NCBI RefSeq assembly: GCF_002119665.1
Contig: NZ_CP021111.1
Location: 3,906,001-3,970,000 of the forward strand
Source: Bordetella genomosp. 13
GTDB lineage: Bacteria; Pseudomonadota; Gammaproteobacteria; Burkholderiales; Burkholderiaceae_B
Length of the DNA stretch: 64,000 bases
Reading direction: 5' to 3'
Shown: positions 8,560 through 17,661 of the stretch, piece after piece
How positions within the stretch are numbered: the first letter of the stretch is position 1
How the letters are laid out: each line of letters opens with the position of its first letter
Position numbers and translations under genes: made by a program
The notes under the pieces: generated by a model
Told to the model about the DNA's origin: nothing
Databases searched by the model: none
Seen by the model: the letters and a program-made list of their open reading frames with translations, nothing else

Positions 8560-8730
8560 GATGGTTTGTGTTCTTCTGGCTGTGGAAAAGCCTGCCATGC
8601 TGTCGTTGCATCATGTCACTAGTATTGCAGCCCGTTGTCGGTCTCCAGCTCGAAAGGGCTGCCGCTCGGCGGGGCCGCGCGCGCATGATGCGGCGGCACC
8701 CGCCTTTTGCCGAGTCGGCAGATCATCCAA

Positions 8731-10056
8731 TCAATAAAACCAGCACGTGGCCGTCTGCTTGCCGCAGACGCGGTAGTTGGCCGCGTACCATAGCTTGCCG
8801 GCGGTGCGCGGATGGCCGCCATCCGTGTCGTCCTGGGAGATATCCGCCAACTCCTGGCGTGCATCCTCAGTGTCGGGTTCGCCGGCCACCCACTGGATGC
8901 GTCCCAGCTGTGCCGCGGTCGTGGCCCCATAGATCGGCTCGGAGTCGCTCGTCGCCGCCATGAGGATGGAGACGTCGCGGACGGCGGCGGCGTAGCTGAT
9001 GTCACTGCCGTCAGGCTCGGGGTCCAGCGTCGGGGTCACCGGGCTCGATCCCAGTACCAGGGCCCGGTTGGCCGTGTTAGCCACTAGTGTGTAGTCGGAC
9101 AGCGGCTTGAGCTGCCCCGCGTCCTGCTTGCGGCGGATCCAGTCGGCCCACAGATACTCGGCGAATTCCGGCAGGTCGTCCGCCACATAGGCGATGTCGC
9201 GGGTGAAGTACACCAGCGAACGATAGCGGTCTTCGGCCATGCCGCCGGGCTCGGTGTCGTTGGCCAGGCCGAGGCGCGTGGGCAGCTGGTCGACCGTGAT
9301 GGCGTTGCCGTTGCCGTCACGCAACCAGGTCTTGTCGTTGTCGATCATGCGCTGCCAGAAAGCCTCGCGGGTAGGCTCGTTACTGTAGTTGTCGTCGACG
9401 CACACGTAGACTTGCAGCTTGGCGCCGCCATCGGCCATCTCGCGCAGCGCGCTGAACGAGTGGTGGCCATCGGTCAGGTACAGGTTGCCATCCCAGCCGA
9501 CCATCACCGTCTTCATCGCGGCCTTGTCGTCCGGATCCGCGCCCGGCTCGCTCTGGCACTGGAACGTCGAGGGATCGTCCAGGCGGGCGGCGCGCACCGC
9601 GTCGATGCTGGTGAACTCGACGAAGTCGTGCTGGCCCGTGTCCTCGCAGTAGTCGCCAAATTTTTTGCCGACGGTGCGGTTCAGGTAGTCGAGCTGCAGG
9701 ACGGGATCGGCGGCCCAGTCGGAACGATCGAAGTCGCCCTGGCAGCGGCCCAGCTTGTAGTAGATCTGGTCATAGCCCAGACTGGGTTGCGTCGGGATCA
9801 GCTCTTCGATGCGAACCTGCAGGACATCGCCGGCCTTGGCGTTCAGGTATGCGGTATTGCGGGTTGGTTTTTCTTCGTCCGGTGCAGGCGCGGGTTCGGC
9901 GACGGGCGGCGTGTTGTCGAGGGCCTCGTCATCGTCGTCGCCGTTGCCGCCGCAGGCGGCCAGCGCAAGGGGGAACAGTGCAAGCGCCATCATGCGCGAG
10001 ACGCGGCGTTGGAGAGCGATCCGGGATGGGGACACGAGGGCAGTCTCTTTGGGCAT
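8731..10056 (-). CDS. ParB-like nuclease-fold (ParBc_2) lipoprotein, copy B
   Basis: 441 residues, with lipobox ALAAC followed by an acidic tract (GGNGDDDDEALDN). The order of motifs is the same as in copy A: LGYDQIYYKLGR, LTDGHHSFSAL and a C-terminal CGKQTATCWFY. The middle (residues about 80-290) is almost identical to copy A. The last 130 residues have diverged and carry an insertion rich in Pro, Glu and Asp. It is predicted to be an exported lipoprotein. It lies 171 bases upstream of copy A on the same strand. Function is unknown; the DGHH motif is what places it in the ParB-like fold. Confidence 0.72.
   Translation of the reverse strand: MPKETALVSPSRIALQRRVSRMMALALFPLALAACGGNGDDDDEALDNTPPVAEPAPAPDEEKPTRNTAYLNAKAGDVLQVRIEELIPTQPSLGYDQIYYKLGRCQGDFDRSDWAADPVLQLDYLNRTVGKKFGDYCEDTGQHDFVEFTSIDAVRAARLDDPSTFQCQSEPGADPDDKAAMKTVMVGWDGNLYLTDGHHSFSALREMADGGAKLQVYVCVDDNYSNEPTREAFWQRMIDNDKTWLRDGNGNAITVDQLPTRLGLANDTEPGGMAEDRYRSLVYFTRDIAYVADDLPEFAEYLWADWIRRKQDAGQLKPLSDYTLVANTANRALVLGSSPVTPTLDPEPDGSDISYAAAVRDVSILMAATSDSEPIYGATTAAQLGRIQWVAGEPDTEDARQELADISQDDTDGGHPRTAGKLWYAANYRVCGKQTATCWFY
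9665..9718. repeat. 54-base identical block shared by the two lipoprotein genes (copy 2)
   Basis: Direct repeat of 8168-8221 at an offset of 1497 bases. Confidence 0.85.
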
Positions 10057-10171
10057 GACGCGTTGAAGGGGTCTTGTTTGGCGGGCGATGTGGTCGCTGC
10101 AGTTGTAACGGACGGTTGCAGCGCGTCGCCACCATACACGACGCGAGCGCGCGGGAGCAAGAAATGGCCGA

Positions 10172-10180
10172 TGGTATAGT
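10172..10180 (+). promoter_or_regulatory. extended -10 promoter of tRNA-Leu
   Basis: TGGTATAGT is an extended -10 (TGn plus TATAGT). It would start RNA near 10187, about 40 bases before the tRNA. No good -35 is visible. Confidence 0.4.
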
Positions 10181-10228
10181 TGCCGCCTCTTTTCCGCCGG
10201 ACGCGCCCGCGGCTATCCGGCGCATGCC

Positions 10229-10313
10229 GCACCCATGGCGAAATTGGTAGACGCAAGGGACTTAAAATCCCTCGCCGCAAGGCGTCCCGGTTCGATTCCG
10301 GGTGGGTGCACCA
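10229..10313 (+). tRNA. tRNA-Leu (anticodon UAA)
   Basis: 85 nt including CCA. The acceptor GCACCCA pairs with TGGGTGC. The anticodon stem-loop AGGGA-CTTAAAA-TCCCT gives anticodon UAA. A class II variable arm (CGCCGCAAGGCG) and a T arm with GGTTCGATTCC are present. Confidence 0.96.
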
Positions 10314-10422
10314 TCCCCAATATTGCCGCCACACCGCACGCCGTTTCGCGCACAGCAGTGTTATCGTTACCAGCTTTGAAACATCCCGTCACCTGCAGCT
10401 CTACTCTGAATATCGACAGGGC

Positions 10423-11397
10423 ATGGACGCAACCACGAGGGAAGAAGCCGAGCTGGTCGGCAAGCTCTACGCCGGCATTCTCCACGCGGACCGCTGGCAA
10501 CAGGCTCTCAGCGCGGTGACGGCGCACGTGGGCGGCCACCATGCCGCCCTGATGATGGTCGAGCCCAATAGCAAGGGATTGGCCGTGGAGTCCGGCGCGG
10601 CCCTGATGCGCGGCGCCGGCGACACCGAAGACGTCTTCGAGGGCCAGGGCATAGGCGCGCTGATGTGCGCGCCACTGGTGCGCCTGCCCGGCGGCGAGTG
10701 GTACATCTCGTTCCAGCGTGCGCGCGACAGCGGCCCCTTCACGCCCGAGCACGAACGCGCGCTGCTGCGCCTGGTGCCGCACCTGCGGGAATCGGTGCGC
10801 CTGCGGCTGCGCCTTACCGAGACGGAACGACAGGCGGCGCTGGCCAAGGCGTCGATGGACGCGATCGCCGCGCCCTTGCTGGTTGTGGATGCCGATGGCA
10901 TGGTGGTGCTGGCCAATATCCGCGGCGAACGCTGGCTGATACAGAACGAGAAGCGCCTGGCCACGCACGGGCGCTGGCAGCGCGTCCTGCAGGCCGCCTG
11001 CGGCAAGGACGGCCCGGCTCGCGTCGGCGCGTGCCGGCTGCAAGGACCGCAGGAAGACTACATCGTGGCCACGCCGCTGGCCCCCGATCATCGCTACGCG
11101 GCCTCGCATCCCCAGCCCCTGGCAATGGTGCTGGTGCGCAGCGCCTCGGGCCAGCCGCTGTCGCTTCAGGGCTCGCTGGCCGAGGTATTCCGCCTGACGC
11201 CGGCAGAGACGAGACTGCTGGAACTGCTGCAGCAGGACATGAGCCTGGCCGAAGCCGCGAAGACGCTGGGTGTAAGCTACGCCACCGTCAAGACCCAACT
11301 GGCCTCGCTGTTCGACAAGACCGGCGCGCGTCGCCAGGCGGAACTGCTGCTGCTGGTTACCCGCCTGAGCATGGCGGCCGTGCACGGCGGCGATTGA
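10423..11397 (+). CDS. LuxR-type helix-turn-helix regulator
   Basis: 324 residues from MDATTREEAELVGKLY, with AGG six bases upstream. The C terminus is a clear LuxR/GerE DNA-binding domain. FRLTPAETRLLELLQQ is followed by the recognition-helix region SLAEAAKTLGVSYATVKTQ and then KTGARRQAELL, about residues 255-315. The N-terminal 240 residues look like a weak GAF/PAS-like sensory region (HALLMMVEPN and LLVVDADGMVVLANIRGE are PAS-like). Starts further upstream would run through the tRNA. No linked target gene is obvious. Confidence 0.82.
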   Translation: MDATTREEAELVGKLYAGILHADRWQQALSAVTAHVGGHHAALMMVEPNSKGLAVESGAALMRGAGDTEDVFEGQGIGALMCAPLVRLPGGEWYISFQRARDSGPFTPEHERALLRLVPHLRESVRLRLRLTETERQAALAKASMDAIAAPLLVVDADGMVVLANIRGERWLIQNEKRLATHGRWQRVLQAACGKDGPARVGACRLQGPQEDYIVATPLAPDHRYAASHPQPLAMVLVRSASGQPLSLQGSLAEVFRLTPAETRLLELLQQDMSLAEAAKTLGVSYATVKTQLASLFDKTGARRQAELLLLVTRLSMAAVHGGD

Positions 11398-11567
11398 ACG
11401 CGGCGCCGGACCGCCGCCGCGCGTCACGCATCCGCGCGGCATTCCACCCCACGCGGCCGGCATGACGCACATGCGGCAGAAACCATCGGCCGCGCGTACG
11501 GTTGCCAAGCGCCCCTGTTGGCGTAAAAATCCCGCACCGCCCTCCGCTGCGCGCGCAGTCGTTTCCG

Positions 11568-12164
11568 ATGCCCTCTCCCGCTTCAGACTTCCCGCCTTTC
11601 ATCGTCCTGGACGCCTGCGTGATGATGTCCACCGTCCTGCGGCAACTGCTGCTGCGCGTGGCCGATGTCGGCGTCTTCCTGCCCGTCTGGACCGAGCGCA
11701 TCGGCGAGGAATGGCGTCGCAACGCGGCGCGCCTGTGGCAGATTCCCCACGAGACGCTGGCGACACAATGGGACGAGATGAATCGGCGCTTTCCCACCGC
11801 CATGGAAACCGACACGCAGGCCTACGAGGGCGCGCTGCGCTACAGCGATCCCAAGGATTTCCACGTCATCGCCGCGGGCCTGGCGCGTCGCGCGCGCTGC
11901 GGGCTGCAGTACACACCGGTAGTACAGGTGATGACCTGGAACCTGAAGGACTTCAACCGTTCGGAACTGCGCCGCCAGGGCATGGACGCTTACGGGCCGG
12001 ACCATCTGCTGGCGCAATGGTGGCAGGCCGGCCCGCACCGCCTGGCGCAGGCCATACAGCAGGTGCCGCAGGACTACGTAGCGCTGGGCCGCGAGCCCGA
12101 GCCACTGGCCGACACCCTGCACCGTGAAAGGCTGTACCGCCTGAAGGCGCTGGCCGCCAGCTAG
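11568..12164 (+). CDS. PIN-domain protein, possible ribonuclease
   Basis: 198 residues from MPSPASDFPPF. It has PIN-like acidic residues: IVLDACVMMS at the start, WTERIGEEW near 45, DPKDFHVIAAG near 97 and the MTWNLKDF strand near 130. PIN domains are metal-dependent RNases and are often VapC toxins. No antitoxin-sized gene precedes it: the 170 bases upstream hold no convincing coding region. It may therefore be solitary or paired with an unlinked partner. An earlier ATG at 11502 is possible but lacks support. Confidence 0.7.
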   Translation: MPSPASDFPPFIVLDACVMMSTVLRQLLLRVADVGVFLPVWTERIGEEWRRNAARLWQIPHETLATQWDEMNRRFPTAMETDTQAYEGALRYSDPKDFHVIAAGLARRARCGLQYTPVVQVMTWNLKDFNRSELRRQGMDAYGPDHLLAQWWQAGPHRLAQAIQQVPQDYVALGREPEPLADTLHRERLYRLKALAAS

Positions 12165-12186
12165 GCGGGCCCCAGGTCCGGCATGC

Positions 12187-13404
12187 TCAGTGGTCGTGAT
12201 TGCTGGCCGCGAAGCCGGCCGCGTTCAGCGCTTCGATCACTTCCTGGATGTGCTCGGGGCCGCGCGTCTGCAGCACGAAATCGACTTCGACGTTGCGCGC
12301 CGGCAGCGCCGTGAAGGCGCGCTGGTGGTGCACTTCGGTGATGTTGGCGTGCGCGTCGGCGATCAGCTTGGTGGCATGGGCGAGCGCGCCCGGCAGGTCG
12401 CGCAGGTCGACGCGGATGCGGGCCAGCCGGCCGGCGCGCACCATGCCGCGCTCGATCAGCTCGCCCAGCATCAGCGGGTCGATGTTGCCGCCGGTCAGCA
12501 CCAGTCCGATGCGCCTGCCCCGGAAATCCTCGCGTCCGGCAGCCTGGGCCTGCAACAGCGCGGCCAGCCCGGCCGCGCCGGCGCCCTCCACCACCGTCTT
12601 CTCGATCTCGAGCAGCACCACGATGGCATGCTCGATCTCGCCCTCGCTGACCAGGTCGATGCGGTCCACCAGGCGGCGCACGGCCTCCTGGGTGATCGTG
12701 CCCGGGGACTTCACCGCGATGCCCTCGGCGATGGTGTAGGCGCCCGTGGCCATCTCGCGGCCGTGGATGGCGGCATACATGGATGGGAAACGCTCGGTCT
12801 GCACGCCGACGATCTCGATGCCGGGCTTGATGGCCTTGGCTGCCGTGGCCATGCCCGAGATCAGCCCCCCGCCGCCGATGGCGATGACCAGTGTGTCCAG
12901 GTCGGGCTGGACCTCGAGCATCTCGAGCGCGATGGTGCCCTGCCCCGCGATCACCGCGGGATCGTCGTAGGGATGGATCATGACCAGGCCGCGGCTTTGC
13001 GCCAATTCGTAGCCGCGGGTCTTGGCATCGTCGAAGGTATCGCCCGCCAGGACCACCTCGGCGCCGAAGCGCCGCGTGTTGGCCACCTTCACGGTAGGCG
13101 TGAAGCGCGGCATGACGATGACGGCCGGCACGCCCATGCGCTGCGCGTGATAGGCCACGCCCTGCGCGTGATTGCCGGCGGACACCGCGATGACGCCCTG
13201 CCGGCGCTCCTGCTCGGACAGCGCCAGCATGCGGGTCAGCGCGCCGCGCTCTTTGAACGAGGCGGTGAACTGCAGGTTCTCGAACTTCAGCCAGATCTCG
13301 GCGCCGAGTATGTCGGACAGCGTGCGCGACAGCGTGAACGGCGTTCGTTGCACCTGGCCCTGCAACTGGCGGCGTGCGGACTGGATGGCGGCAAGGTCGA
13401 TCAC
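12187..13404 (-). CDS. ilvA: threonine dehydratase (threonine ammonia-lyase) with ACT domain
   Basis: 405 residues from the GTG at 13404 (VIDLAAIQSARRQLQG), 16 bases after the upstream gene stops. It is a PLP fold-type II enzyme. The lysine lies in ENLQFTASFKERGAL near residue 50, SAGNHAQGVAYHA near 82, the phosphate-cup glycines in AIGGGGLISG near 185, and LTGGNIDP near 310. A single C-terminal ACT domain (RIRVDLRDLPGALAHATKLIADA) matches the short form with one regulatory domain. It makes 2-oxobutyrate for isoleucine synthesis or catabolises threonine, and so feeds the ilvIHC products encoded further right. Confidence 0.9.
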   Translation of the reverse strand: MIDLAAIQSARRQLQGQVQRTPFTLSRTLSDILGAEIWLKFENLQFTASFKERGALTRMLALSEQERRQGVIAVSAGNHAQGVAYHAQRMGVPAVIVMPRFTPTVKVANTRRFGAEVVLAGDTFDDAKTRGYELAQSRGLVMIHPYDDPAVIAGQGTIALEMLEVQPDLDTLVIAIGGGGLISGMATAAKAIKPGIEIVGVQTERFPSMYAAIHGREMATGAYTIAEGIAVKSPGTITQEAVRRLVDRIDLVSEGEIEHAIVVLLEIEKTVVEGAGAAGLAALLQAQAAGREDFRGRRIGLVLTGGNIDPLMLGELIERGMVRAGRLARIRVDLRDLPGALAHATKLIADAHANITEVHHQRAFTALPARNVEVDFVLQTRGPEHIQEVIEALNAAGFAASNHDH

Positions 13405-13420
13405 GATAGCGGTTCCGGGT

Positions 13421-14158
13421 TCAGCGCACGGGCAGGAAGTTGAGGAACAACAGACCCTGCGCATAGTTGATGCCGATGCGGCGCGTGTTCTCGCCCAGCA
13501 GGTTGGCCACCAGGTCGAGCCGGCCGATGACCGATCCGAACTCGCGTTCGAAGCTGAGATTGATCACGTCGCCCGACATCTCGTTGGCCAGCAGCAGAGG
13601 TTCGCCCTGAGGGTTGCGGCGGGAGGCCAGCAGCCATGCCGCGGCCTCGACGTTGCGGGCCGCATTGTAGATCCGCTGCCCGTCCAGCACGTCGGAAACG
13701 TAGAAGCGCGTCTGGTCTCCATGCGCGGCGATGATGGTGTCAGCCAGTCCGTAGACGAACGCGGCCACGCGATCGCCCTGGTAGGCCGGATCCAGCGAGA
13801 CCGCCAGCACCTGGATATCGCGCAGGCCGGACAACCCGGGCGGCGAGCGCCGCTGTTCGATCAGACCGCGCACTCGCGCCACGGCGGCCGCCTGGTCGGG
13901 CTGGCCCGACTTGCGCCATTCGCGCGGATTGCGGCGATACAGCTTGTCCAGCAGGGTGTACAGGCTGTCCAGGTTGTCGCGCATCGCCAGCGTGACCGTG
14001 CGATTGAAGTCGGTCTGCATCAGCTGGTCGGCGGACATGCCTTCCTGGCGCGGCCCCTTTGGCGCGGTGCCTTGCGGCATGATGCAGCCCGCCAACAGCC
14101 CGGCCAACCCGCAGGCCAGCCCCAGTACGCGCGCCGCGGGCAGCCATGTCGACATCAT
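13421..14158 (-). CDS. putative lipoprotein of unknown function
   Basis: About 245 residues (MMSTWLPAARVLGLACGLAGLLAGC), with a lipobox at LLAGC. The second ATG (14155) is better spaced from GGAG. The mature part is mostly helical and reads DNLDSLYTLLDKLYRRNPREWRKSG, then GDRVAAFVYGLADTIIAAHGDQTRFYVSD. I do not recognise the family. It is likely transcribed with the threonine dehydratase gene just downstream, but nothing links the functions. Confidence 0.7.
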   Translation of the reverse strand: MMSTWLPAARVLGLACGLAGLLAGCIMPQGTAPKGPRQEGMSADQLMQTDFNRTVTLAMRDNLDSLYTLLDKLYRRNPREWRKSGQPDQAAAVARVRGLIEQRRSPPGLSGLRDIQVLAVSLDPAYQGDRVAAFVYGLADTIIAAHGDQTRFYVSDVLDGQRIYNAARNVEAAAWLLASRRNPQGEPLLLANEMSGDVINLSFEREFGSVIGRLDLVANLLGENTRRIGINYAQGLLFLNFLPVR

Positions 14159-14266
14159 GCTCCGTCCGTATGCAGAGGGCGGCGAAGCGCAAGGCAAGCG
14201 GACCGCCCGTTCGGGTGGCATGACTTTACCGTAAATCGCGGCGCCATCCCGCTGGCAGCGTCAAAG

Positions 14267-14302
14267 CAGAAGGCCCCTCCGGTTACCCGGAAGGGCCTTC
14301 TG
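14267..14302 (-). terminator. intrinsic terminator of pnp
   Basis: CAGAAGGCCC pairs with GGGCCTTCTG, and inner TCCGG/CCGGA extends the stem. It stands about 50 bases past the pnp stop on the minus strand, with a short CTTTG tail. Confidence 0.7.
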
Positions 14303-14352
14303 TAGACCGTTGGCGAACCTGGCGGACGATATGGCGCCCGCCACGAACGCGC

Positions 14353-16515
14353 TTACTCGGCCTGTTCGGGCGCGGCTTGCGGCGCCGCGTCGCCGCCCTG
14401 GGGCTGTTGCTGCTCGATGCCGCCGATGGCCTTGACGGACAGGCGCAGACGGCCCTTGTCGTCGGCCTCGATGACCTTGACGCGGACCTGCTGGCCGACC
14501 TTCAGCACATCGTTGATGTTGGCGATGCGGTAGTTGGCGATCTCGGAGATGTGCAGCAGGCCGTCGCGGCCGGGCAGCACCTGCACGATGGCGCCGAAGT
14601 CCAGCAGGCGCAGCACCGAGCCTTCGTAGATCTGACCCACTTCGACGTCGGCGGTCAGTTCGACGATGCGGCGCTCGGCTTCCTTGGCCTTGGTCTCGTC
14701 CACGCTGGCGATGACGATGGTGCCGTCGTCGGAGATGTCGATCTGCGTGCCGGTTTCTTCGGTCAGCGCGCGGATGGTGGCGCCGCCCTTGCCGATCACG
14801 TCGCGGATCTTCTCGGGATTGATCTTGATGGTGAGCATGCGCGGCGCGAAGGCCGAGAGCTCGCCACGCGATCCTTCCAGGGCTTCGCGCATCTTGGCCA
14901 GGATGTGCAGACGGCCTTCGCGCGCCTGCTGCAGGGCGACCTGCATGATTTCCTTGGTGATGCCCTGGATCTTGATGTCCATCTGCAGGGCCGTGACGCC
15001 GTTCTCGGTGCCCGCGACCTTGAAGTCCATGTCGCCCAGGTGATCTTCATCGCCCAGGATGTCGGTCAGGACAGCGAACTTGCCTTCGTCAAGGATCAGG
15101 CCCATGGCCACGCCGGCCACGTGATCCTTCATCGGCACGCCGGCGTCCATCATGGCCAGCGAGCCGCCGCACACCGACGCCATCGACGACGAGCCGTTGG
15201 ACTCGGTGATCTCGGACACGATGCGGATGGTGTACTGGAAGTCTTCCGGAGCCGGCAGCAGCGGCACCAGGGCGCGCTTGGCCAGGCGGCCGTGGCCGAT
15301 TTCGCGGCGCTTGGGTACGCCGATGCGACCCGTTTCGCCGGTGGCGAAGGGCGGGAAGTTGTAGTGCAGCATGAAGCGATCGCGGTACTCGCCCATCAGC
15401 GCGTCGATGATCTGCTCGTCCTGCTTGGTGCCCAGCGTGGCCACCACCAGCGCCTGCGTTTCGCCGCGGGTGAACAGCGCGCTGCCGTGCGCGCGAGGCA
15501 GCACGCCCAGGCGCACGCTGATGGGGCGCACGGTGCGGGTGTCGCGGCCGTCGATGCGGGGCTCGCCGTTCAGGATCTGGCTGCGCACGATGCGCGCTTC
15601 CATGTCGAACAGGATGTTGTCCACGGCCACGCTGTCCGGCGCCTGCTGGCCCGAAGCAGCGGCCTGCTCGGCCAGCTTGGCCTGCACGTCGGCGTAGACT
15701 TCGCGCAGTTTGTTGGTGCGGGCCTGCTTCTCGCGGATCTGGTAGGCGGCGGCCAGGCCGTCGTTGGCCGCGGCCGACACGGCGGCGATCAGCGCTTCGT
15801 TCTTCGGCGCAGGCTGCCAGTCCCACTCGGGCTTGCCGGCATCGCGCACCAGTTCGTGGATGGCGTTGATGGCGGCCTGCATCTGTTCGTGGCCGAACAC
15901 CACGCCGCCCAGCATCACTTCTTCGGACAGCTGCTTGGCTTCGGATTCGACCATCAGCACGGCGGTCTCGGTGCCGGCGACGACGAGGTCGAGCTGCGAG
16001 GCCTTGACCTGCGTGGCGGTGGGGTTCAGCACGTACTGGCCGTCGATGTAGCCCACGCGGGCGGCGCCGATGGGGCCGTTGAACGGGATGCCCGAGATGG
16101 CCAGCGCGGCCGAGGCGCCGATCATGGCGGCGATGTCGGGATCGATTTCGGGGTTGACCGAGAGCGTGTGCACGACCACCTGCACGTCGTTGTAGAAGCC
16201 CTCGGGGAACAGCGGACGCAGCGGACGGTCGATCAGGCGCGACGTCAGGGTTTCCTTCTCGGACGGCTTGCCTTCGCGCTTGAAGAAACCGCCGGGAATG
16301 CGGCCCGCGGCGTAGGTCTTCTCGATATAGTCGACGGTAAGGGGGAAGAAATCCTGGCCGGGCTTGGCCTTCTTGGCTGCCACGACGGTGGCCAGGACAA
16401 CGGTATCTTCGATCGAGACCACGACGGCCCCGCCTGCCTGGCGAGCGATCTCGCCGGTTTCAAGCGTGACCGTATGCTGGCCGTACTGGAACGTCTTGGT
16501 AATCTTGTTGAACAT
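14353..16515 (-). CDS. pnp: polyribonucleotide nucleotidyltransferase
   Basis: 720 residues from [13 protein letters not shown]. It is the phosphorolytic 3'-5' exoribonuclease of the RNA degradosome. There are two RNase PH-like domains (first with [16 protein letters not shown], second with [19 protein letters not shown] and [15 protein letters not shown]), separated by a helical linker. These are followed by a KH domain ([26 protein letters not shown]) and an S1 domain ([26 protein letters not shown]). A Gln/Ala-rich tail ends the protein. It follows rpsO in the classic order, with a processing/termination hairpin between them. Confidence 0.97.
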   Translation of the reverse strand: MFNKITKTFQYGQHTVTLETGEIARQAGGAVVVSIEDTVVLATVVAAKKAKPGQDFFPLTVDYIEKTYAAGRIPGGFFKREGKPSEKETLTSRLIDRPLRPLFPEGFYNDVQVVVHTLSVNPEIDPDIAAMIGASAALAISGIPFNGPIGAARVGYIDGQYVLNPTATQVKASQLDLVVAGTETAVLMVESEAKQLSEEVMLGGVVFGHEQMQAAINAIHELVRDAGKPEWDWQPAPKNEALIAAVSAAANDGLAAAYQIREKQARTNKLREVYADVQAKLAEQAAASGQQAPDSVAVDNILFDMEARIVRSQILNGEPRIDGRDTRTVRPISVRLGVLPRAHGSALFTRGETQALVVATLGTKQDEQIIDALMGEYRDRFMLHYNFPPFATGETGRIGVPKRREIGHGRLAKRALVPLLPAPEDFQYTIRIVSEITESNGSSSMASVCGGSLAMMDAGVPMKDHVAGVAMGLILDEGKFAVLTDILGDEDHLGDMDFKVAGTENGVTALQMDIKIQGITKEIMQVALQQAREGRLHILAKMREALEGSRGELSAFAPRMLTIKINPEKIRDVIGKGGATIRALTEETGTQIDISDDGTIVIASVDETKAKEAERRIVELTADVEVGQIYEGSVLRLLDFGAIVQVLPGRDGLLHISEIANYRIANINDVLKVGQQVRVKVIEADDKGRLRLSVKAIGGIEQQQPQGGDAAPQAAPEQAE

Positions 16516-16536
16516 GACGGATATCCCTTGCAAATA

Positions 16537-16578
16537 AAAAACCGTGGCCGCTGCGAAGGAATCGCACCGACCACGGTT
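16537..16578 (-). terminator. rpsO terminator / rpsO-pnp intercistronic hairpin
   Basis: AACCGTGG pairs with CCACGGTT around an inner GCGA/TCGC stem. On the minus strand it is followed by TTTTTAT. In enterobacteria the equivalent region carries the rpsO terminator and RNase III sites that set pnp levels. Here both functions are inferred from position. Confidence 0.7.
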
Positions 16579-16617
16579 GCTATGGGGAGCCTACCCCAGG
16601 GGAGCCAGCCCCTTCGA

Positions 16618-16887
16618 TCACTTGCGCAGACCGAGTTTTTCGATCAGAGCGCGGTACGAATCGGGGTTGCGGCCCTTGAGATAGTCGAGCAGTTTGCGGC
16701 GGCGGCTGACCATGCGCAGCAGACCGCGGCGCGAATGGTGATCCTTCATGTGCTCTTTGAAGTGACCGGTCAGCTCATTAATGCGAGCGGTGAGCAGAGC
16801 CACCTGGACTTCGGGAGAGCCGGTATCGCCTTGGGCACGCTGGAATTGCGCGACGATTTCAGACTTTTTGATGTCAGCGACAGACAT
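16618..16887 (-). CDS. rpsO: 30S ribosomal protein S15
   Basis: 89 residues ([21 protein letters not shown]), the normal length. It carries the signature [33 protein letters not shown]. It binds 16S rRNA early in small-subunit assembly and in many bacteria represses its own translation. AAGAGG lies eight bases before the ATG. A longer in-frame extension has no support. Confidence 0.98.
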
Positions 16888-16907
16888 TGATGACCTCTTC
16901 GGACATG

Positions 16908-16931
16908 CGGCAGGGCCGAGGCGCCCTGCCG
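16908..16931 (-). promoter_or_regulatory. rpsO: hairpin in rpsO leader, possible S15 autoregulatory element
   Basis: CGGCAGGGC and GCCCTGCCG form a perfect 9-base stem with a 6-base loop, ending about 20 bases before the rpsO start codon. S15 mRNA leaders of several bacterial groups contain such structures that mimic the rRNA site. The match here is positional and structural, not a motif match. Confidence 0.4.
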
Positions 16932-17061
16932 TGGGGTTAAAACATGCGCAATCCGTGGTCCATACAAGAATGCCCCAAGGCACATGCCCGGGGCCAGACC
17001 TGCGAATTTGCGCACGCAAAGGAAAGAATTAAGCCCGACAAAAGTCGTCGGGCAAACGGCA

Positions 17062-17090
17062 TTGTAGCTGATTCGCTAGAATGTCCCAAA
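17062..17090 (-). promoter_or_regulatory. sigma-70 promoter of rpsO
   Basis: On the minus strand TTGGGA (17090-17085) and TACAAT (17067-17062) are separated by exactly 17 bases. Transcription would start near 17055, leaving a leader of about 165 nt that also contains a GCCCGAC/GTCGGGC hairpin. Confidence 0.6.
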
Positions 17091-17124
17091 CCCGCCGTGC
17101 CGGGTTGTTTCCAGGAGACAGGCC

Positions 17125-17646
17125 ATGCCGCATCCACGCCCGTTCGTCCGCCTTGCCGCCCTGCTCGCGGCGTCCGCCGTCCTGGGCGGCTGTACCACCA
17201 TGGCGCAGGACGTGGCGCCCGGCTCGCCGCTGGCCGACGCCGAGGCGCAGTACGGTCCGCCCAACTACACCTGCACCAAGCCCGACGGCACGCGCCGCGC
17301 CATCTGGACGCAGCAGCCCATGGGCCAGTACGCCTGGGGCACCGACGTCACGCCCGACGGCCGGGTGGTGCGCATGGAAGCGCTGCTCACCGACGAGTAC
17401 TTCCGCCGGCTGGGCCAGGGCGAATGGACCGCCGAACGCGTGCAATGCGAATTCGGGCCGCCGGCCCGCGTGGACGGCGTCGGCCTTCCCAGTTCGCGGC
17501 AGATCGTGTGGGCCTACCGCTATCGCCAGGAAAGCGTGTGGAATTCGCTGATGTACGTGTACATGGGGCGGGACGGCACGCGGGTCACCCGATACCATCC
17601 CGGCCCGGATCCGATGTACGACGACGAACGCTTCGGACTCTGGTAG
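17125..17646 (+). CDS. small outer-membrane-type lipoprotein of unknown function
   Basis: 173 residues, with lipobox VLGGC near residue 23. AGGAGA lies upstream of the ATG. The mature protein starts TTMAQDVAPGSPLADAEAQYGPP, which resembles the opening of SmpA/BamE-like lipoproteins. It has repeated QYGPP/EFGPP turns and many aromatic residues (WAYRYRQESVWNSLMYVYM). It is divergent from rpsO and convergent with pssA (15 bases apart). Function unknown. Confidence 0.72.
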   Translation: MPHPRPFVRLAALLAASAVLGGCTTMAQDVAPGSPLADAEAQYGPPNYTCTKPDGTRRAIWTQQPMGQYAWGTDVTPDGRVVRMEALLTDEYFRRLGQGEWTAERVQCEFGPPARVDGVGLPSSRQIVWAYRYRQESVWNSLMYVYMGRDGTRVTRYHPGPDPMYDDERFGLW

Positions 17647-17661
17647 CCGCCGGTCCGGCGT

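Noticed and set aside
10180..10422. N-terminal extension of the LuxR-type regulator
   Set aside because: It would translate the tRNA-Leu gene. The ATG at 10423 is used instead.
14377..16890. 837-codon open frame on the plus strand
   Set aside because: Antisense of pnp and rpsO; its composition is shadow-like and there is no ribosome site.
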